DNA of 64,000 nt from Chrysophaeum taylorii (taxonomy: Eukaryota > Sar > Pelagophyceae > Pelagomonadales > Pelagomonadaceae), in NCBI GenBank assembly GCA_029834535.1, contig JAQMWT010000317.1:310001-374000 (forward strand). The letters run 5' to 3'. The translations under genes were made by a program, and so were the position numbers. The notes under the pieces are model-generated. The model saw nothing but the letters and a program-made list of their open reading frames with translations. It had not been told where the DNA came from and searched no databases. Of the stretch, positions 30,724 to 41,325 are shown piece after piece. Each line of letters opens with the position of its first letter. Position 1 is the stretch's first letter.

Positions 30724-31711
30724 AAACCCATCGGTGACGAGAGGGTGAAGCGCGTGGGCGGGAGCCAGTGACTGTTTCGTAGTAGTGATACGTAGGCGAG
30801 AATCTCCCGCGGGCTTCTCACTTGAAGTTGATCTTGATAACGAAACGGGCGCAAGTGGAAAATGCTGGGAGGGAGACTATGTATCGGAAGACGAACTTAT
30901 GACGAGTGTTGCCGCCATGATTCCGCAACGTGGAAGAGGAAAGTGGCGAGGATGAGATCGACGTAGGCAGTTCGCTTGGCTCGAGCAGAGACGTACCTCG
31001 AGGCAAATACGCAATATCGTAGTGCCAAACCGAGGTTGTCTACTATCTATCGCCTAGAGACTGCTTTCACGCACAGTGCGCACGCGCGATGTGCCGCGTT
31101 ACACGTCGCCAGACCTGGATATATTACATCAAAATGCCAACAACCCCCCTCCAACGCCTTGGCTTGGATACTTTCGACACCTTCGTTTCTCGCGGACAAC
31201 TCCGCTGGGTAGGCATGTCCTTGCCCGCATGCCATGGAGCCGACTCCTTCAGATTCAAGGTACTCTCCTTCTGGTGCGCATCCATCCAAACGCCCCCGCG
31301 GGCCCCCAAAGTTCACGTACGGCCAGGGTCTCAATAAGGCACTCCGCAAATTCGACATATCAACGAAGATATGAATGATACTCGCTCGCTCAAAAGACCA
31401 TGACAACTGGCGATAAACCATCTACTCGTCCTCAATCATCCTTTCTACCCCCTTCGTCTGACCGATCTCTGACTCTGATCCCACTCGCTGAGATTTATTT
31501 GCCTACGCCCCATGCACATTTGGGTGGCCCCTAGCTGGCTCGGACAGTTAGATCTAGATCTACCAGGCATGCCGTGCGAAAAGGGCACAAGGAATAGTGG
31601 TATTGCTTTTTAGAGAACAAATGACACCGAGACCATGTTGCGGGGGTGAAACATCATACCCTTCCGTTGGAGCGACATCCCCTTCCGTTGGACCGACCTT
31701 GGTGACAGAAG
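30724..31711. other. Intergenic region
   Basis: About 990 bp with no supported gene. A short direct repeat (CCCTTCCGTTGGA) occurs at about 31669 and 31680, just before the next gene. Confidence 0.5.
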
Positions 31712-32263
31712 ATGGTGAGGTTTGTTGCTATCGCGCTTTGCCTTGCGCCGCGCGCGGCGCTGAGAATCGTGCCGATGCGTCTTCGTGCGCTGCGTTCGAC
31801 GGAAAAGGAAATCGACACGAAGGAGAGTGTCGAGGAGGCGCCGGTGGGGTTGCCTGTAGACTTGACATTCGAGACGCTTTCCGCGGAGCCGAGCGATGAA
31901 GCCGGCGATGAACCCGGCGAGGCGGCCGCGAAAGGTGAATTTGATATGCGAACGCTGTCCGCGCGGAAGCGCGTGGCGAACATGCAATCACCTCCGCCGG
32001 AGCTATTGAGCGAGCAGTGGCGGGAAAGCGACGACGAGGCGACTCCGTTCGATTTTTCTGACGGGGGGCCCATCTTCGCCGCAGCGACCTTGGTCTTCGT
32101 GCTCGCCTTTCTCTTGCTTGCTCAGATTCCGGTCGGAAACGATGTTGCCTCCTTCAACTACGATCGGCAGGAGCGCGTCTTGACACCCGCGGAGATCGGG
32201 GCCAAATACAAGGACGTGTCATTCGCGCCCCAGGGAGAAGAAGACACTTCTGCGCGCCCATAG
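31712..32263 (+). CDS. Single-TM protein with leader peptide, unknown function
   Basis: 183 residues from the ATG at 31712. The N-terminus (MVRFVAIALCLAPRAALRIV) is a hydrophobic leader followed by basic residues, so import into the secretory route or plastid is plausible. The middle is acidic and disordered (SAEPSDEAGDEPGEAAAKGE). A single strong membrane helix, PIFAAATLVFVLAFLLLAQI, lies at about 126-145, followed by a short conserved-looking tail (NYDRQERVLTPAEIGAKYKD). No family recognised. It converges with the WD40 gene, with 101 bp between the stops. Confidence 0.6.
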   Translation: MVRFVAIALCLAPRAALRIVPMRLRALRSTEKEIDTKESVEEAPVGLPVDLTFETLSAEPSDEAGDEPGEAAAKGEFDMRTLSARKRVANMQSPPPELLSEQWRESDDEATPFDFSDGGPIFAAATLVFVLAFLLLAQIPVGNDVASFNYDRQERVLTPAEIGAKYKDVSFAPQGEEDTSARP

Positions 32264-32364
32264 TAGAATAAGATGCCATGCGGTCGTGAAAGGTGCATGC
32301 CAGGCTTTTATTATTATAGAGGCGCACGTTTTTCATTTTTTTTCGATCGATCACGCGTAATAAT

Positions 32365-34737
32365 TTAGAGGCGCGTATAATATAGTTCGGGTCTAGAGGT
32401 GGCGAGCGAATCTCTCGCCGCGAGGGTCGCGAGGTGGTCGGAGAGCGATGTGTTGGTCTTCTGCCACTTGTTATAAAAGTTCTTCCACGTGAGCAGGCTG
32501 ACTCGGCCGTTTCGGTTCTTCAACTTGGCAAAGAGCGCGCTCCGTTCGTTGCCTCCAATCTCGTCCAAGTCGACATCGTCGAAGCAATTCTCAAAAGCCA
32601 TCACGAACTCTGCGTCGAGCTCGAGCTCGGCCGCGTCTTCGCAGTCGAGTTCGCGCTGGAGAGCCGCGAACGTAACTTCGGCGGCATCGGACGCCGCCCC
32701 GAGCCGCCGAAGTGGACTCGGGGCTATTTTGAGGGGCTGGTCGCTGCAAACGAGGATCGTCTTGACAAAAGCCGCAGCTTTGATCTGCGTGATCGCGATG
32801 TCGCGATCTTCGATCGCGTTGTGCAACGACGCGTCGACCACAAATTCAAAATTTTCGTTCGACGCGAGAAGCTCGAATTCGGTGGGACAAGAACAACCCG
32901 GAGTCGCAGCAGCAGCAGCAGCTCGAGAAGACATTTGCTCGAGGACATGACGCGCGTCGGAGAAGTCGACGACGCTGCCGAATATCCCGCAGACGCGGTC
33001 GCTGGCGGTGACGACGCCCGCGTCGAACCCCCATTTCATTGCGCCGACGACGCTCGAGATGAGGTTCACCGCCGTTCTCCGCTGGAGATTTCGAAAGAAG
33101 TGTTCCCTCAATCTCAACAGTTGGGCGTCGACGTGCTGTGCGTATTCGAGGGCTGCTGCCATTTTCATTTCGGGAGTCGGCCCAGCACGCGTCGACGTCC
33201 GGGGCTGTTCTTGGAGCCTGTCGTCGTCGTCTTGGAAGATGGCGGGGCGGGTCGCGCAATCAGGGGCGGTACGACATTCGTCGTCGCCTGCTGGCAAAGA
33301 AGCCCCTCGATGATGATGATGATGATGATGATGATCGTCGCCAAGGTTCGACGCGTCGTCGTCGTCGTCGTCGCTCGACAAGATGTTCTCGAGGACCTTC
33401 GCGTAGAGCGACAGGCTGGCCGTATGATCCGCGAGCCGCTCGACGCGGAGATCGAGACTGGACAGTAGTTCGACAAAAGTTAGGAAGTGCGCCGCATCGT
33501 CGTCGGATCGGTCGAGGATGACGGCGCGGAGACGAATTGCCTCTCGGCAGTCGACAATTCCGTCCTCGGCGGCCTTTCGCACCGCGAGCACGAACGCCTC
33601 CTCGACGCGACCCTCGCGATCTTTGCGGAAGGTCGTCGCGGCCCTATTGAGAAGCGTGGCGATCATTTGGTGCCTCTCGTCCAAGGTTATTTCCCCCCGT
33701 TTTTGCGCGGCGCTCGCCGCCGAGTAGAAGAGCGCGAGTTGGGTCGCGTCGGAAACAGTCGGAGCGAGACGTTCGAGCGCCTTCTCGCTCGACCACGACT
33801 CGCGCTCGGCCTCCCGAAAGACGTGGAAAAACACCGGCAGGAGCTCCCAAAACCGGGCCGTCTTGTCCTGGGAGCCCGTCGCGACGAGGTTCCCCCCGGG
33901 CGAGAACGCGACCGACGTCACTGCGTTGGAATGACCCGAGAATTTCCTGACGCGCGCGCGCGATCGGAGGTCCCAGATTTGTGCAGCGTCGGCGGAGGCA
34001 ATCGCCAGGAGGTGGTCGTCGCGGGGGGAGAATGCGACGGCCAGGACGTAGTTCGGGAGACCGTTTAGGGCGTGGACGAGAGCGAGCGCTCGAACGCTCC
34101 AAACCCTGACCGAGTTGTCCCAGGAGCCCGTGGCCAGGAGATCGGTCGTCCTCGTCGAGAAGGCGACGGAGGAGACCGCATCCCGATGCCCCTCGAACGT
34201 GTGGACGCGGCGCCGCGTTCCCAGGTCCCAGAGCTTTGCCGTCGCGTCGTTCGACCCCGTCGCGAGAAAACGGTTTCCTTCCGAAAAGGCGACGGCGTAG
34301 ACCCCGCTCGAATGGGCCTCGAAGGCATGGACGAGTCGCCCGACTCGAACGTCCCAGAGCCTGGCCGTCCGATCCCACGACGCGGTCGCGAGGAGCAATA
34401 AAGTGCTGTTCGGAGAACCGTTCGAGAACGCGACGGACGTGATGCCGCTCGAGTGCCCTCGAAACGACCGCGCCATCGTCCGCGACCGCACGTCCCAGAG
34501 TGCCGCGAGGCTGTCCATGGACCCCGACGCCACGAGGTCGCCAGAGGGCGAGAACGCCACCGATCGCACCTCGCACGAGTGACATCCCGCGAACGTGTGG
34601 ACGAGTCGCCAAGAGACCCCATCCCACAGCCTGACGGTCTTGTCGTAGGAGCCCGTGACCACCAGATCGCCCAAGGGCGAGAAGGCAACCGCGCTCACGT
34701 CTTTCGTGTGGCCGGTGGTCAAAGTCCTGCTCATCAT
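32365..34737 (-). CDS. WD40-repeat protein with large helical C-terminus
   Basis: 790 residues from the ATG pair at 34737/34734 (MMSRTLTTGHTKDVSAVAF). Seven WD40 repeats span residues 5-310, each ending in a form of LWD, for example GSYDKTVRLWD, TASWDRTARLWD, GSNDATAKLWD and GSQDKTARFWE, so a complete beta-propeller is expected. The remaining 480 residues are mostly helical with Asp and His runs (DDDDDD, HHHHHHHH, encoded by GTC and ATG-type microsatellites) and no known enzymatic motif. The last segment (RVSLLTWKNFYNKWQK) looks conserved. A similar propeller-plus-helical layout is common in protist scaffold proteins. The frame stays open above the chosen start, but those residues look like UTR (GATGAGAC repeats). 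Confidence 0.8.
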   Translation of the reverse strand: MMSRTLTTGHTKDVSAVAFSPLGDLVVTGSYDKTVRLWDGVSWRLVHTFAGCHSCEVRSVAFSPSGDLVASGSMDSLAALWDVRSRTMARSFRGHSSGITSVAFSNGSPNSTLLLLATASWDRTARLWDVRVGRLVHAFEAHSSGVYAVAFSEGNRFLATGSNDATAKLWDLGTRRRVHTFEGHRDAVSSVAFSTRTTDLLATGSWDNSVRVWSVRALALVHALNGLPNYVLAVAFSPRDDHLLAIASADAAQIWDLRSRARVRKFSGHSNAVTSVAFSPGGNLVATGSQDKTARFWELLPVFFHVFREAERESWSSEKALERLAPTVSDATQLALFYSAASAAQKRGEITLDERHQMIATLLNRAATTFRKDREGRVEEAFVLAVRKAAEDGIVDCREAIRLRAVILDRSDDDAAHFLTFVELLSSLDLRVERLADHTASLSLYAKVLENILSSDDDDDDASNLGDDHHHHHHHHRGASLPAGDDECRTAPDCATRPAIFQDDDDRLQEQPRTSTRAGPTPEMKMAAALEYAQHVDAQLLRLREHFFRNLQRRTAVNLISSVVGAMKWGFDAGVVTASDRVCGIFGSVVDFSDARHVLEQMSSRAAAAAATPGCSCPTEFELLASNENFEFVVDASLHNAIEDRDIAITQIKAAAFVKTILVCSDQPLKIAPSPLRRLGAASDAAEVTFAALQRELDCEDAAELELDAEFVMAFENCFDDVDLDEIGGNERSALFAKLKNRNGRVSLLTWKNFYNKWQKTNTSLSDHLATLAARDSLATSRPELYYTRL

Positions 34738-35006
34738 CGATCGAGAGATGAGATGAGACGAGACGAGACGAGACGAGAGCGGCAGCCCAGCCCAGCCCAG
34801 CCCGAAAGGAATGAAATATTGTTTTCCAACACAACCAGAAGATCTATCTCTTGAATTGCAGGTGAGGTGACGTCGACGAAAGAAAGATCCCACCATCAGG
34901 GGTGGGGGCTGCGTTGGTTGTTGAACTTCCTACCATATTCCTTACCCTCACGCAGCTTCAACTAGCGAACACACACACACGTCCGACAGCGACGCCGACG
35001 ACGACG

Positions 35007-36827
35007 ATGACGAGCCGCCGGGCGCAGTGGGTATTTGTTGCTGTGGGCTTTCTGATGTCCAAGACGATGGCGTTTCAGCAGCCGGCACCCACAGCAGCAC
35101 CAAGAATGCGGCGGCGGCAGCGCCCCCCATATCGGCCGGCCCCGCAGTTCGTCCTAGCTCCCAAAGACATGCTCTACGAGCTCGGCTTCGACCTCGCGAA
35201 GACCGTCATCAGCTGGGGCGTGCCGCTCGTGGGCATTGCCCTGTTGTCGGCCGAGTTGTTCGGGAACAACAAGGATGAGTTCGAGCCCAAGATGGACGCG
35301 GCGTACGAGTTTGGTCTCGACGACGACGACGCCGCGACGCGGAGCAGGGGTGCGGGCTTGATGCAGCTGTTCGAGCGGCGAAAGCGCCGCAATCGATCGG
35401 CCGCGCCCTCGTACTTGAAGATCGAAAGGCTCAACGCGCGGCTCGAGAGCTTCGCGTACGATTTGGCCGAGGCGACGGTAGGGCGGAACCGCGCGCGCCG
35501 CGCGCGGCGACGCGAGCGCCTCAAGCAGGCCTTTCGCGACGAGCTCAAGCTCGACGACGGCCAGCTCGACAAAATCGCCAAGGCTGAGCGCGAGTTTGTG
35601 GAGAAAGTGGCGGAGGCCAAGGAGGCCTACGCCAGGGCGCAGGCCGGCCTGCGGGCCGCGGCCCTGGCCAAGGGAGGCGCGAAGAACGAGGAGACGGACG
35701 ACGACGAGGACGAAAGCGACCCCCCCCCCAAGCCGCCCAGTGCGAAACAGCTCGAGAGCGACCTGGGGCAGGCGACGCGCGACAAGGCCCGCGCCGAAGG
35801 CGCATTCCTGACCAAGCTGGCCGAGGTCGTGCCTGATCCGCGGGTCCGCGGCCGGGTCGAGCGCGTCGTGCGCGCCGCCCACGACGACGATCCCGTCGAC
35901 GCGCTCCTCGAAGTCGTCAACGCGAGTCGCGCGGAAGCACCGCAGGTCTTCGCCGTCGAGTTCGTAGGGGACGTCGAGGCGAACCAAGTCGCCCAGCTGC
36001 GCGAGGAAGTGACGGCGATCTTGGGGTGCGCGACGGCCGGCCGCGACGAGGTCGTCGTCAAGCTCCAGACGGGCGGCGGGACCGTGACGGGATACGGACT
36101 CGCGGCCGCCCAGCTCGTCCGCGTCAAGGACGCGGGCGTGCGACTGACGGTGGTCTGCGAGCAAGTCGCGGCCTCGGGCGGCTACATGATGGCCTGCTGC
36201 GCCGACCACGTCGTCGCCTCGCCCTTTGCCGTCCTCGGCTCGATCGGCGTCATTTCCGACGTACCGAATGTCTTCGAACGCCTCCAGCGCGAGGGCGTCC
36301 AATTCCAGACGGTCACGGCCGGCAAGTACAAGCGGACCCTTACCCCCTTCAAAAAGGTCACGAGAGAGGACGTCCTCAAGCAGCAGGAAGACCTCGAGGA
36401 CGTCCTCAAGCTCTTCAAGTCCTTCGTCCGCCACAACCGCCCGTCGCTCGACGTCGACGCCGTCGCCACTGGCGAAACCTGGTTCGGCCAGGATGCCCTC
36501 GACCGCGGCTTGTGCGACGAGCTCAAGACCTTCGACGACGTCATTTTGGACAAGTTCCACGCGGGCGCGCAAGTCTACAGCGTCAAGTACCGCGAACCCA
36601 AACAGCAGCCGGACCTCGTCGGCCTCATACCTGCCGGCGGTCTTATGACTGCCTTCGCCGACGCTCTCCTCCACGTCGCGCTCCCAAGGTTCCTAGCCGA
36701 CCGCCCGGTCTTGCTCGACGAAATTATTTCCCGACGATCCCAACGAGGCCGCCACTCCTCTGACCTCTACGCGATCGACGCGACCCCGCGCCCTCGCATC
36801 GAGTACGACGCGGCGGACTTGTTGTAA
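35007..36827 (+). CDS. Plastid-targeted SohB/SppA-like S49 peptidase
   Basis: 606 residues from the ATG at 35007. The leader MTSRRAQWVFVAVGFLMSKT is followed by MAFQQPAP, a clear ASAFAP-like site typical of heterokont plastid precursors. A membrane segment follows (TVISWGVPLVGIALLSAELF, about 70-90), then a charged coiled region. The S49 peptidase core is in residues 300-560: QTGGGTVTGYGLAAAQL, the Ser nucleophile in VCEQVAASGGYMMACCADHV (about 389), LGSIGVI, and the general-base Lys in AGKYKRTLTPFKKV (about 438). This Ser-Lys layout with one catalytic domain matches SohB-type enzymes. The likely role is cleavage of leftover signal peptides or thylakoid membrane proteins. No intron. Divergent from the WD40 gene, with 269 bp between starts. 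Confidence 0.88.
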   Translation: MTSRRAQWVFVAVGFLMSKTMAFQQPAPTAAPRMRRRQRPPYRPAPQFVLAPKDMLYELGFDLAKTVISWGVPLVGIALLSAELFGNNKDEFEPKMDAAYEFGLDDDDAATRSRGAGLMQLFERRKRRNRSAAPSYLKIERLNARLESFAYDLAEATVGRNRARRARRRERLKQAFRDELKLDDGQLDKIAKAEREFVEKVAEAKEAYARAQAGLRAAALAKGGAKNEETDDDEDESDPPPKPPSAKQLESDLGQATRDKARAEGAFLTKLAEVVPDPRVRGRVERVVRAAHDDDPVDALLEVVNASRAEAPQVFAVEFVGDVEANQVAQLREEVTAILGCATAGRDEVVVKLQTGGGTVTGYGLAAAQLVRVKDAGVRLTVVCEQVAASGGYMMACCADHVVASPFAVLGSIGVISDVPNVFERLQREGVQFQTVTAGKYKRTLTPFKKVTREDVLKQQEDLEDVLKLFKSFVRHNRPSLDVDAVATGETWFGQDALDRGLCDELKTFDDVILDKFHAGAQVYSVKYREPKQQPDLVGLIPAGGLMTAFADALLHVALPRFLADRPVLLDEIISRRSQRGRHSSDLYAIDATPRPRIEYDAADLL

Positions 36828-37180
36828 GGGAAGAGACGTCGGCCGGATTTAGCCTTCGAGAGAGACATTCTTCTCGGCCTTCGAGACGTTGTCGGCCGTC
36901 GTCGACCACCATCTCATTTTATTATCTTGCACGACGGCTCGCGCTGTGCCTCCTCCTTAACGACAGACAGACAGACAGTCAGACAGACTGACAGACCCGC
37001 GTACTTTTTGCGCTGAAATTAATTATCAGCGGTCGGTCGATACATGATCACCACTATGGTGCGCGCCTCTGCGTGCGGCGCCCTTCTTAAAGATTAATTA
37101 TCTTGACCGCCAAACCAAAATGAAGTAAAACAAACGAACACCGCGCTCCTCTCGTCGAAACGAAGAGGAGGCGAGCTCCG
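36828..37180. other. Intergenic region
   Basis: About 350 bp between convergent genes, with a (CAGA)n microsatellite at about 36962-36996. No gene seen. Confidence 0.6.
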
Positions 37181-38260
37181 TCATCGCCACGCACGAGGGT
37201 TCGCGCGTGCAGCGTCGGCGGTTCCAGGGGCTGGTGTCCGCCAGACTTTGCTGCCGAGGTGCCTGTGGTCGGCGTCGGGGCCGTCGTCGATGAAGCCTCT
37301 ACCCGAACTCGACGCGGACGCCTGGCGCCGGAGGCCACCGTTGTTGTGGTGGCGAGCATTCGTAGTAGTAGTAGTAGTCCGAGTGGCCGTGCTATTGTTG
37401 TCGTCGTCGTCCAAGGGGCGCCCAGAGCGGGTTCGGAGGTGGTTGGCGAACGCGTTGCGGAAGCTGTGCTGCTCGGAAACGGCCGTCCGGTGGTAGTTGT
37501 TGTTCGTATATTGGTGTCGGCGTCGCGTGCGATGGTGAACGTCGTCGCGAGGCGGCGGCGGGTCCTCGTAGCGACTCGGTGGTGGCGGCTCGTCGTGATA
37601 GTGGTGGTGGTCGTCGTCCAAGGTTGGAGTGCTTTTGGCGCCCGAGGACGCCATAGCGGTCGCGAGACTCGTGGCGAAATCGACGGCGCAGGCGGCAAAA
37701 GCTCGTAGGTGCTCCTCGGCAGCCGCAAAGGCCTCGGGCGCCTGCTGGGCATCGGCTGCGAGGGCAGCGGCGAGGAGCGCGGCGCCCCGCGCGGCGTCGA
37801 GACGCCGCAAACAGCTGTCCATGCGGTCCTTGACGACGGCGTTCGCCTTCCACGAGCAGTCGTTGTTGAACGAGCGAGGCGGATCGGCCCGCAAAGAACG
37901 GCGCGACTCCGCGAGGCGTTCCATAAGCGCGTCGCGCTCGGCGCGCGCGGCCTCGGCCTCGCGCCTCGCAGCTGCGGCCTCGGCCTCGCGCGCCTCGAGC
38001 GCGGCGCGAAGCTCTAGGAGAGCGACGCGGCTCTCCTTGGCGTTCTTGACGGCCACGTGCTGCGCCGAAGCGTGCTGCGAGCGCGCCGACGCGAGATCGG
38101 CGTGCGGCAGCCGGGCGAGCGGCGTCGCGCCGTCGAGCGACGACCCCTCCGTCTTGGGCGTCGTCGCTTCGCCAGACAGCGACTCGTCCTCGACGGCAAA
38201 CTCTTCGCCGCCCGGCGTCGCGCGCGTCACAACCCTCCTCGGTACCTCGGGCCGCCGCAT
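37181..38260 (-). CDS. Coiled-coil protein, unknown function
   Basis: 359 residues from the ATG at 38260 (MRRPEVPRRVVTRATPG). Residues 75-135 form an Ala/Glu/Arg coiled coil (LLELRAALEAREAEAAAARR). This is followed by an Ala-rich helical stretch with DRMDSCLRRLDAARGAA, LAADAQQAPEAF and AACAVDFATSLATAM (about 150-205). The C-terminal 150 residues are low complexity, His/Asn/Thr/Asp-rich and disordered. No membrane segment, enzyme motif or recognised family. Many simple-repeat codons (CAC, GAC, ACC) suggest fast change in the tail. Confidence 0.5.
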   Translation of the reverse strand: MRRPEVPRRVVTRATPGGEEFAVEDESLSGEATTPKTEGSSLDGATPLARLPHADLASARSQHASAQHVAVKNAKESRVALLELRAALEAREAEAAAARREAEAARAERDALMERLAESRRSLRADPPRSFNNDCSWKANAVVKDRMDSCLRRLDAARGAALLAAALAADAQQAPEAFAAAEEHLRAFAACAVDFATSLATAMASSGAKSTPTLDDDHHHYHDEPPPPSRYEDPPPPRDDVHHRTRRRHQYTNNNYHRTAVSEQHSFRNAFANHLRTRSGRPLDDDDNNSTATRTTTTTTNARHHNNGGLRRQASASSSGRGFIDDGPDADHRHLGSKVWRTPAPGTADAARANPRAWR

Positions 38261-38585
38261 CCGCCGCCTGCGACCGAACACGTTATCCTGACTTGGAGGA
38301 TGCTACCTCACGCTTCGCGTGCGAGCTCAAGCCAGACCTCCCACCGCGAGGGCCCTATCCGGTCGCGCATCGCGCGCAGCTCGCCCAGCTCGCCCGCCTG
38401 TGGAACCGACTACTCAAGACGCCACGGACCGCCTCACGGAAAGGGGCTCGGCCTCCCGCGACACATTTCTGATGAGCAATTGCATCTCCTCGGCACTCGG
38501 CTGGGACATCGTTGCTAGAAAGCAAACAGCCCTACCCGCAATCCACAGGGTTTAGGAGTTACAACAAAGCAATCCACAGGGTTTA

Positions 38586-39075
38586 GGAGTGTAACTAACT
38601 AACTTCAGACCTCTCCCAAGCATGGGAGCCAGGCCGGACCGACAGGAGCCAGTCCGAAATCTTTAGGAGTGTAATCAACTACAATATTAACGATCGCTAT
38701 AACCGTTGGTTGCGATGTGTTAGACGGCGCCTAACACGCTTGCTCCCTGCGGCGGCCCCGGCCGTCCCGGAGTGAGACGGTGCCTGCTCGCCTCCCGGGC
38801 TGGCCGGCTAGCATCCGGAAAGTCCGCGCTTGGATGGGGTTCGCTCGGTTGGGCAGAACGCGACGGACAGGTCGATTGTTCGTGGACCAACACGTCCGCG
38901 GCCTGCGACGCTTTTGGACGACCTCGCACAAGACCGCTCGCAGTGGCGGTCCACCATCAACAAGTCCATCCTCGTCCCTCGCCTCTGCCCCAACTGCGTG
39001 ATTTTCCTCTGTGATTCCGTACCGGCTCCTGCCGGTCCGGCCTGGCTCCCATGCTCGGGAGAGGTCTAAAGTTAG
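38586..39075. mobile_element. TIR-flanked non-autonomous DNA element
   Basis: The left end (38592-38656) begins CTAACTTCAGACCTCTCCC, and the right end (39010-39070) is its imperfect inverted copy, ending GGGAGAGGTCTAAAGTTAG. The two arms match in most of about 60 positions, including the core CATGGGAGCCAGGCC and the CGGACCG/CGGTCCG step. The interior from about 38690 is GC-rich, and its 370 bp are about 95 percent identical by eye to a copy at 59688-60066. An 80-residue frame inside (LLASRAGRLASG) is shared by the copies, but I do not claim it is coding. No transposase is seen, so movement would need one elsewhere. Confidence 0.65.
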
Positions 39076-39419
39076 TTCGTTATATCAACGCCGCCGCCGC
39101 CGCCTCCGCCGCCTCTCAGGCAAAACAACAAAACATTAATAGCATAGCACGAGCTTCTTCTTCTTCGTCCGCGCGGAGAAGAAGGGCGACGGCAGAGTGT
39201 GCGTGCCCGCGGGCTGGAGATAAGCTGCTCGCGATAAATACGCCAGTGAATAATAAAAGGAGCACGTCGCGCGCCAGGCTGGCGAACGGAGAAGAAAAGT
39301 GCTGACGCCTGATCATGGACATCAAAGCAAGCGCAGTGGCAAGCGGCGACGAAATTGCCTTCGTCCTCGCAAGGTGCGAGGGGTCCAAGATCGTCTAAGG
39401 GGTCGGTCGTCTCTCGTGC

Positions 39420-40204
39420 TCAGAGCTCGGTCAATCCGCCGTCGACCTTGTACTCGCTCCCCGTGACGTACGCAGCATCGTCGGAGAGCAGAAAACAGGC
39501 AACGGCGGCGACGTCCTCGTTGGTACCGAAGCGACCGAGTGGGACTTGGGATAGGATCTGCTTGGCCATGCCCTCGATGCTAGCTTGATCCATGCCGGTG
39601 CGCGAAAGGAAGGCACTGTCGATGGGTCCGGGGGAAACCGCGTTGACGCGGACCTTTTTTCCGGCATACTCGCGGGCCATCACGCGCACCATCGTCCGGA
39701 GAGCGCCTTTGGTTGCAGCGTAGATGCTTGAACCCGGCATTCCCAACTCGCGAGCGACGGACGTGTTGAGCAGAATGCTTCCGCCCTCGACAATGAAAGG
39801 GCCGAGGGCTTTCGCCTCCAGCAGTGGCCCTCGGACATTCACATGGAATTGCTCATCAAACTCTTCCGCAGTCACTTGCTCGATGGGAATGAAGCGGCCA
39901 AACCCAGCATTCAGGAAACACGCGTCCACCGAGCCAAGCTTCTCCGAGACGGCTTCCGCGAGCGTCGTAGTATCTTCAACCTTTCCGGCGTCATTCTTCA
40001 ACGTGAGGAGCCCGGCTTCCTCGGCGGCCTTGAGGCGTTCGGGGTTTGTTCCCGTGACGAGCACCGTGGCGCCCTCCGCTAGCAGCCGCTTGGCCGTGGC
40101 GAGACCTGATGCGCTGAAATGCAATAAGTACCTCGTCGCTCCAACTTACCAATGCCCGACGAGCCGCCAGTGACCACCGCTTTCTTGCCGTTGAATCTCG
40201 ACAT
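39420..40204 (-). CDS. Short-chain dehydrogenase/reductase, tandem copy 1
   Basis: complement(join(39420..40105, 40106 to 40149 intron, 40150..40204)): two exons with a 44-nt intron (GTAAGT...TCAG), 246 residues. Splicing joins MSRFNGKKAVVTGGSSGIG to LATAKRLLAEGATVLVTG, giving the intact TGxxxGIG cofactor motif. Classical SDR features follow: NAGFG (catalytic Asn region), LLNTSVA (Ser), YAATK (Tyr/Lys pair) and VNAVSPGPIDSAF, ending with YVTGSEYKVDGG. The bacterial-type sequence suggests old transfer followed by intron gain. Substrate unknown. It differs from copy 2 at only about four of 234 exon-2 residues (for example FGRFIP against FGRFFP, and GGLTEL against GGMTEL). Confidence 0.9.
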
Positions 40205-40643
40205 ATTGCCTGCATGCATCGTTCGGCTTGGAGGCCAGAAATGCATTCAGTGCGCTTGTCCGTCTTGCGCCAGCGCGAACAACACAAAAACACCACCAGT
40301 GTGCCACAAGCGTCGACGACGTCGGTTAACAACTGGACACAGCGAACTCACTTGTTCGTGATTTGTTGCCGGTGTGGTCTCGTCGAAGTTTCTCTTCGAA
40401 GTTTAGAATCTTCTTGCCGAGATCACGAGTTTAGGTGCTACTGCAACATTCCACACACGTGTGCAGGATTTCGTTCTCGTTTCCGTGTCAATAGAATCGC
40501 GCAAAGTTCTTGCGAACCAGCGCAGCATGTTCTTGCGCAAACTACCACACGACTCATGAGAGAGTCGGGGGATGTTGTTCGACACAGGCTTGCTGCACCG
40601 CCCAAAGCGTCACGCGAACGGCACACCACCTCCAAATGCCCAA

Positions 40644-41217
40644 GCTCGAACCAGGCCCGCGACTGTCCCCGCGCAAAAGGGGTCAGTCAGGCAGGCAGCT
40701 ACCTAACTAACTCGCTAACTTCAGACCTCTCCCGAGCATGGGAGCCAGGCTGTTAGTCAGTCAGTATGCTCCTGTCGTGTGTCAGTATGCTCCTGTCGTC
40801 GGGCACGTAGGTAAATATTTGTAAGGTTTATTGGAACTACGCTCGAACCAGGCCCGCGACTGTCCCCGCGCATAAGGGGTCAGTCAGGCAGGCAGTTAGC
40901 TAACTAACTCGCCAACTTCAGACCGCTCCCGAGCATGGGAGCCAGGCTGTTAGTCAGTCAGTATGCTCATGTCGTGTGTCAGTATGCTCGTGTCGTCGGG
41001 CACGTAGGTAATATTTGTCAGGTTTATTTCAACTACGCTCGAACCAGGCCCGCGACTGTCCCCGCGCATAAGGGGTCAGTCAGGCAGGCAGTTAACTAAC
41101 TAACTCGCTAACTTCAGACCTCTCCCGAGCATGGGAGCCAGGCTGTTAGTCAGTCAGTATGCTTGTGTCGTCGGGCACGTAGGTAGTATTTGTCAGGTTT
41201 ATTGGAACTACGTACCG
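40644..41217 (+). repeat. 197-bp tandem repeat, three copies
   Basis: Units start GCTCGAACCAGGCCCGCGAC at 40644, 40841 and 41037 (periods 197 and 196 bp). Each contains the block CTTCAGACCTCTCCCGAGCA, which is the TIR end of the element at 38586-39075, and GTCAGTATGCTC/TGTCGT steps. The array lies in the 5' flank of SDR copy 1 and the 3' flank of copy 2. Confidence 0.88.
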
Positions 41218-41325
41218 GAGAAAGATGAACGACGTCATGAACAATGTTGGGTGTTGACGTTAATTGTAGCGCCTGGGCGCGTCGTTGACGTTAATTGTAG
41301 CGCCTCGGCGCGTCGTCTCTCGTGC

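Noticed and set aside
38770-39014. Conserved 80-codon frame inside the TIR element as a gene
   Set aside because: The copies are so similar in DNA that frame conservation is not informative, and the diverged copy keeps only about 10 residues.
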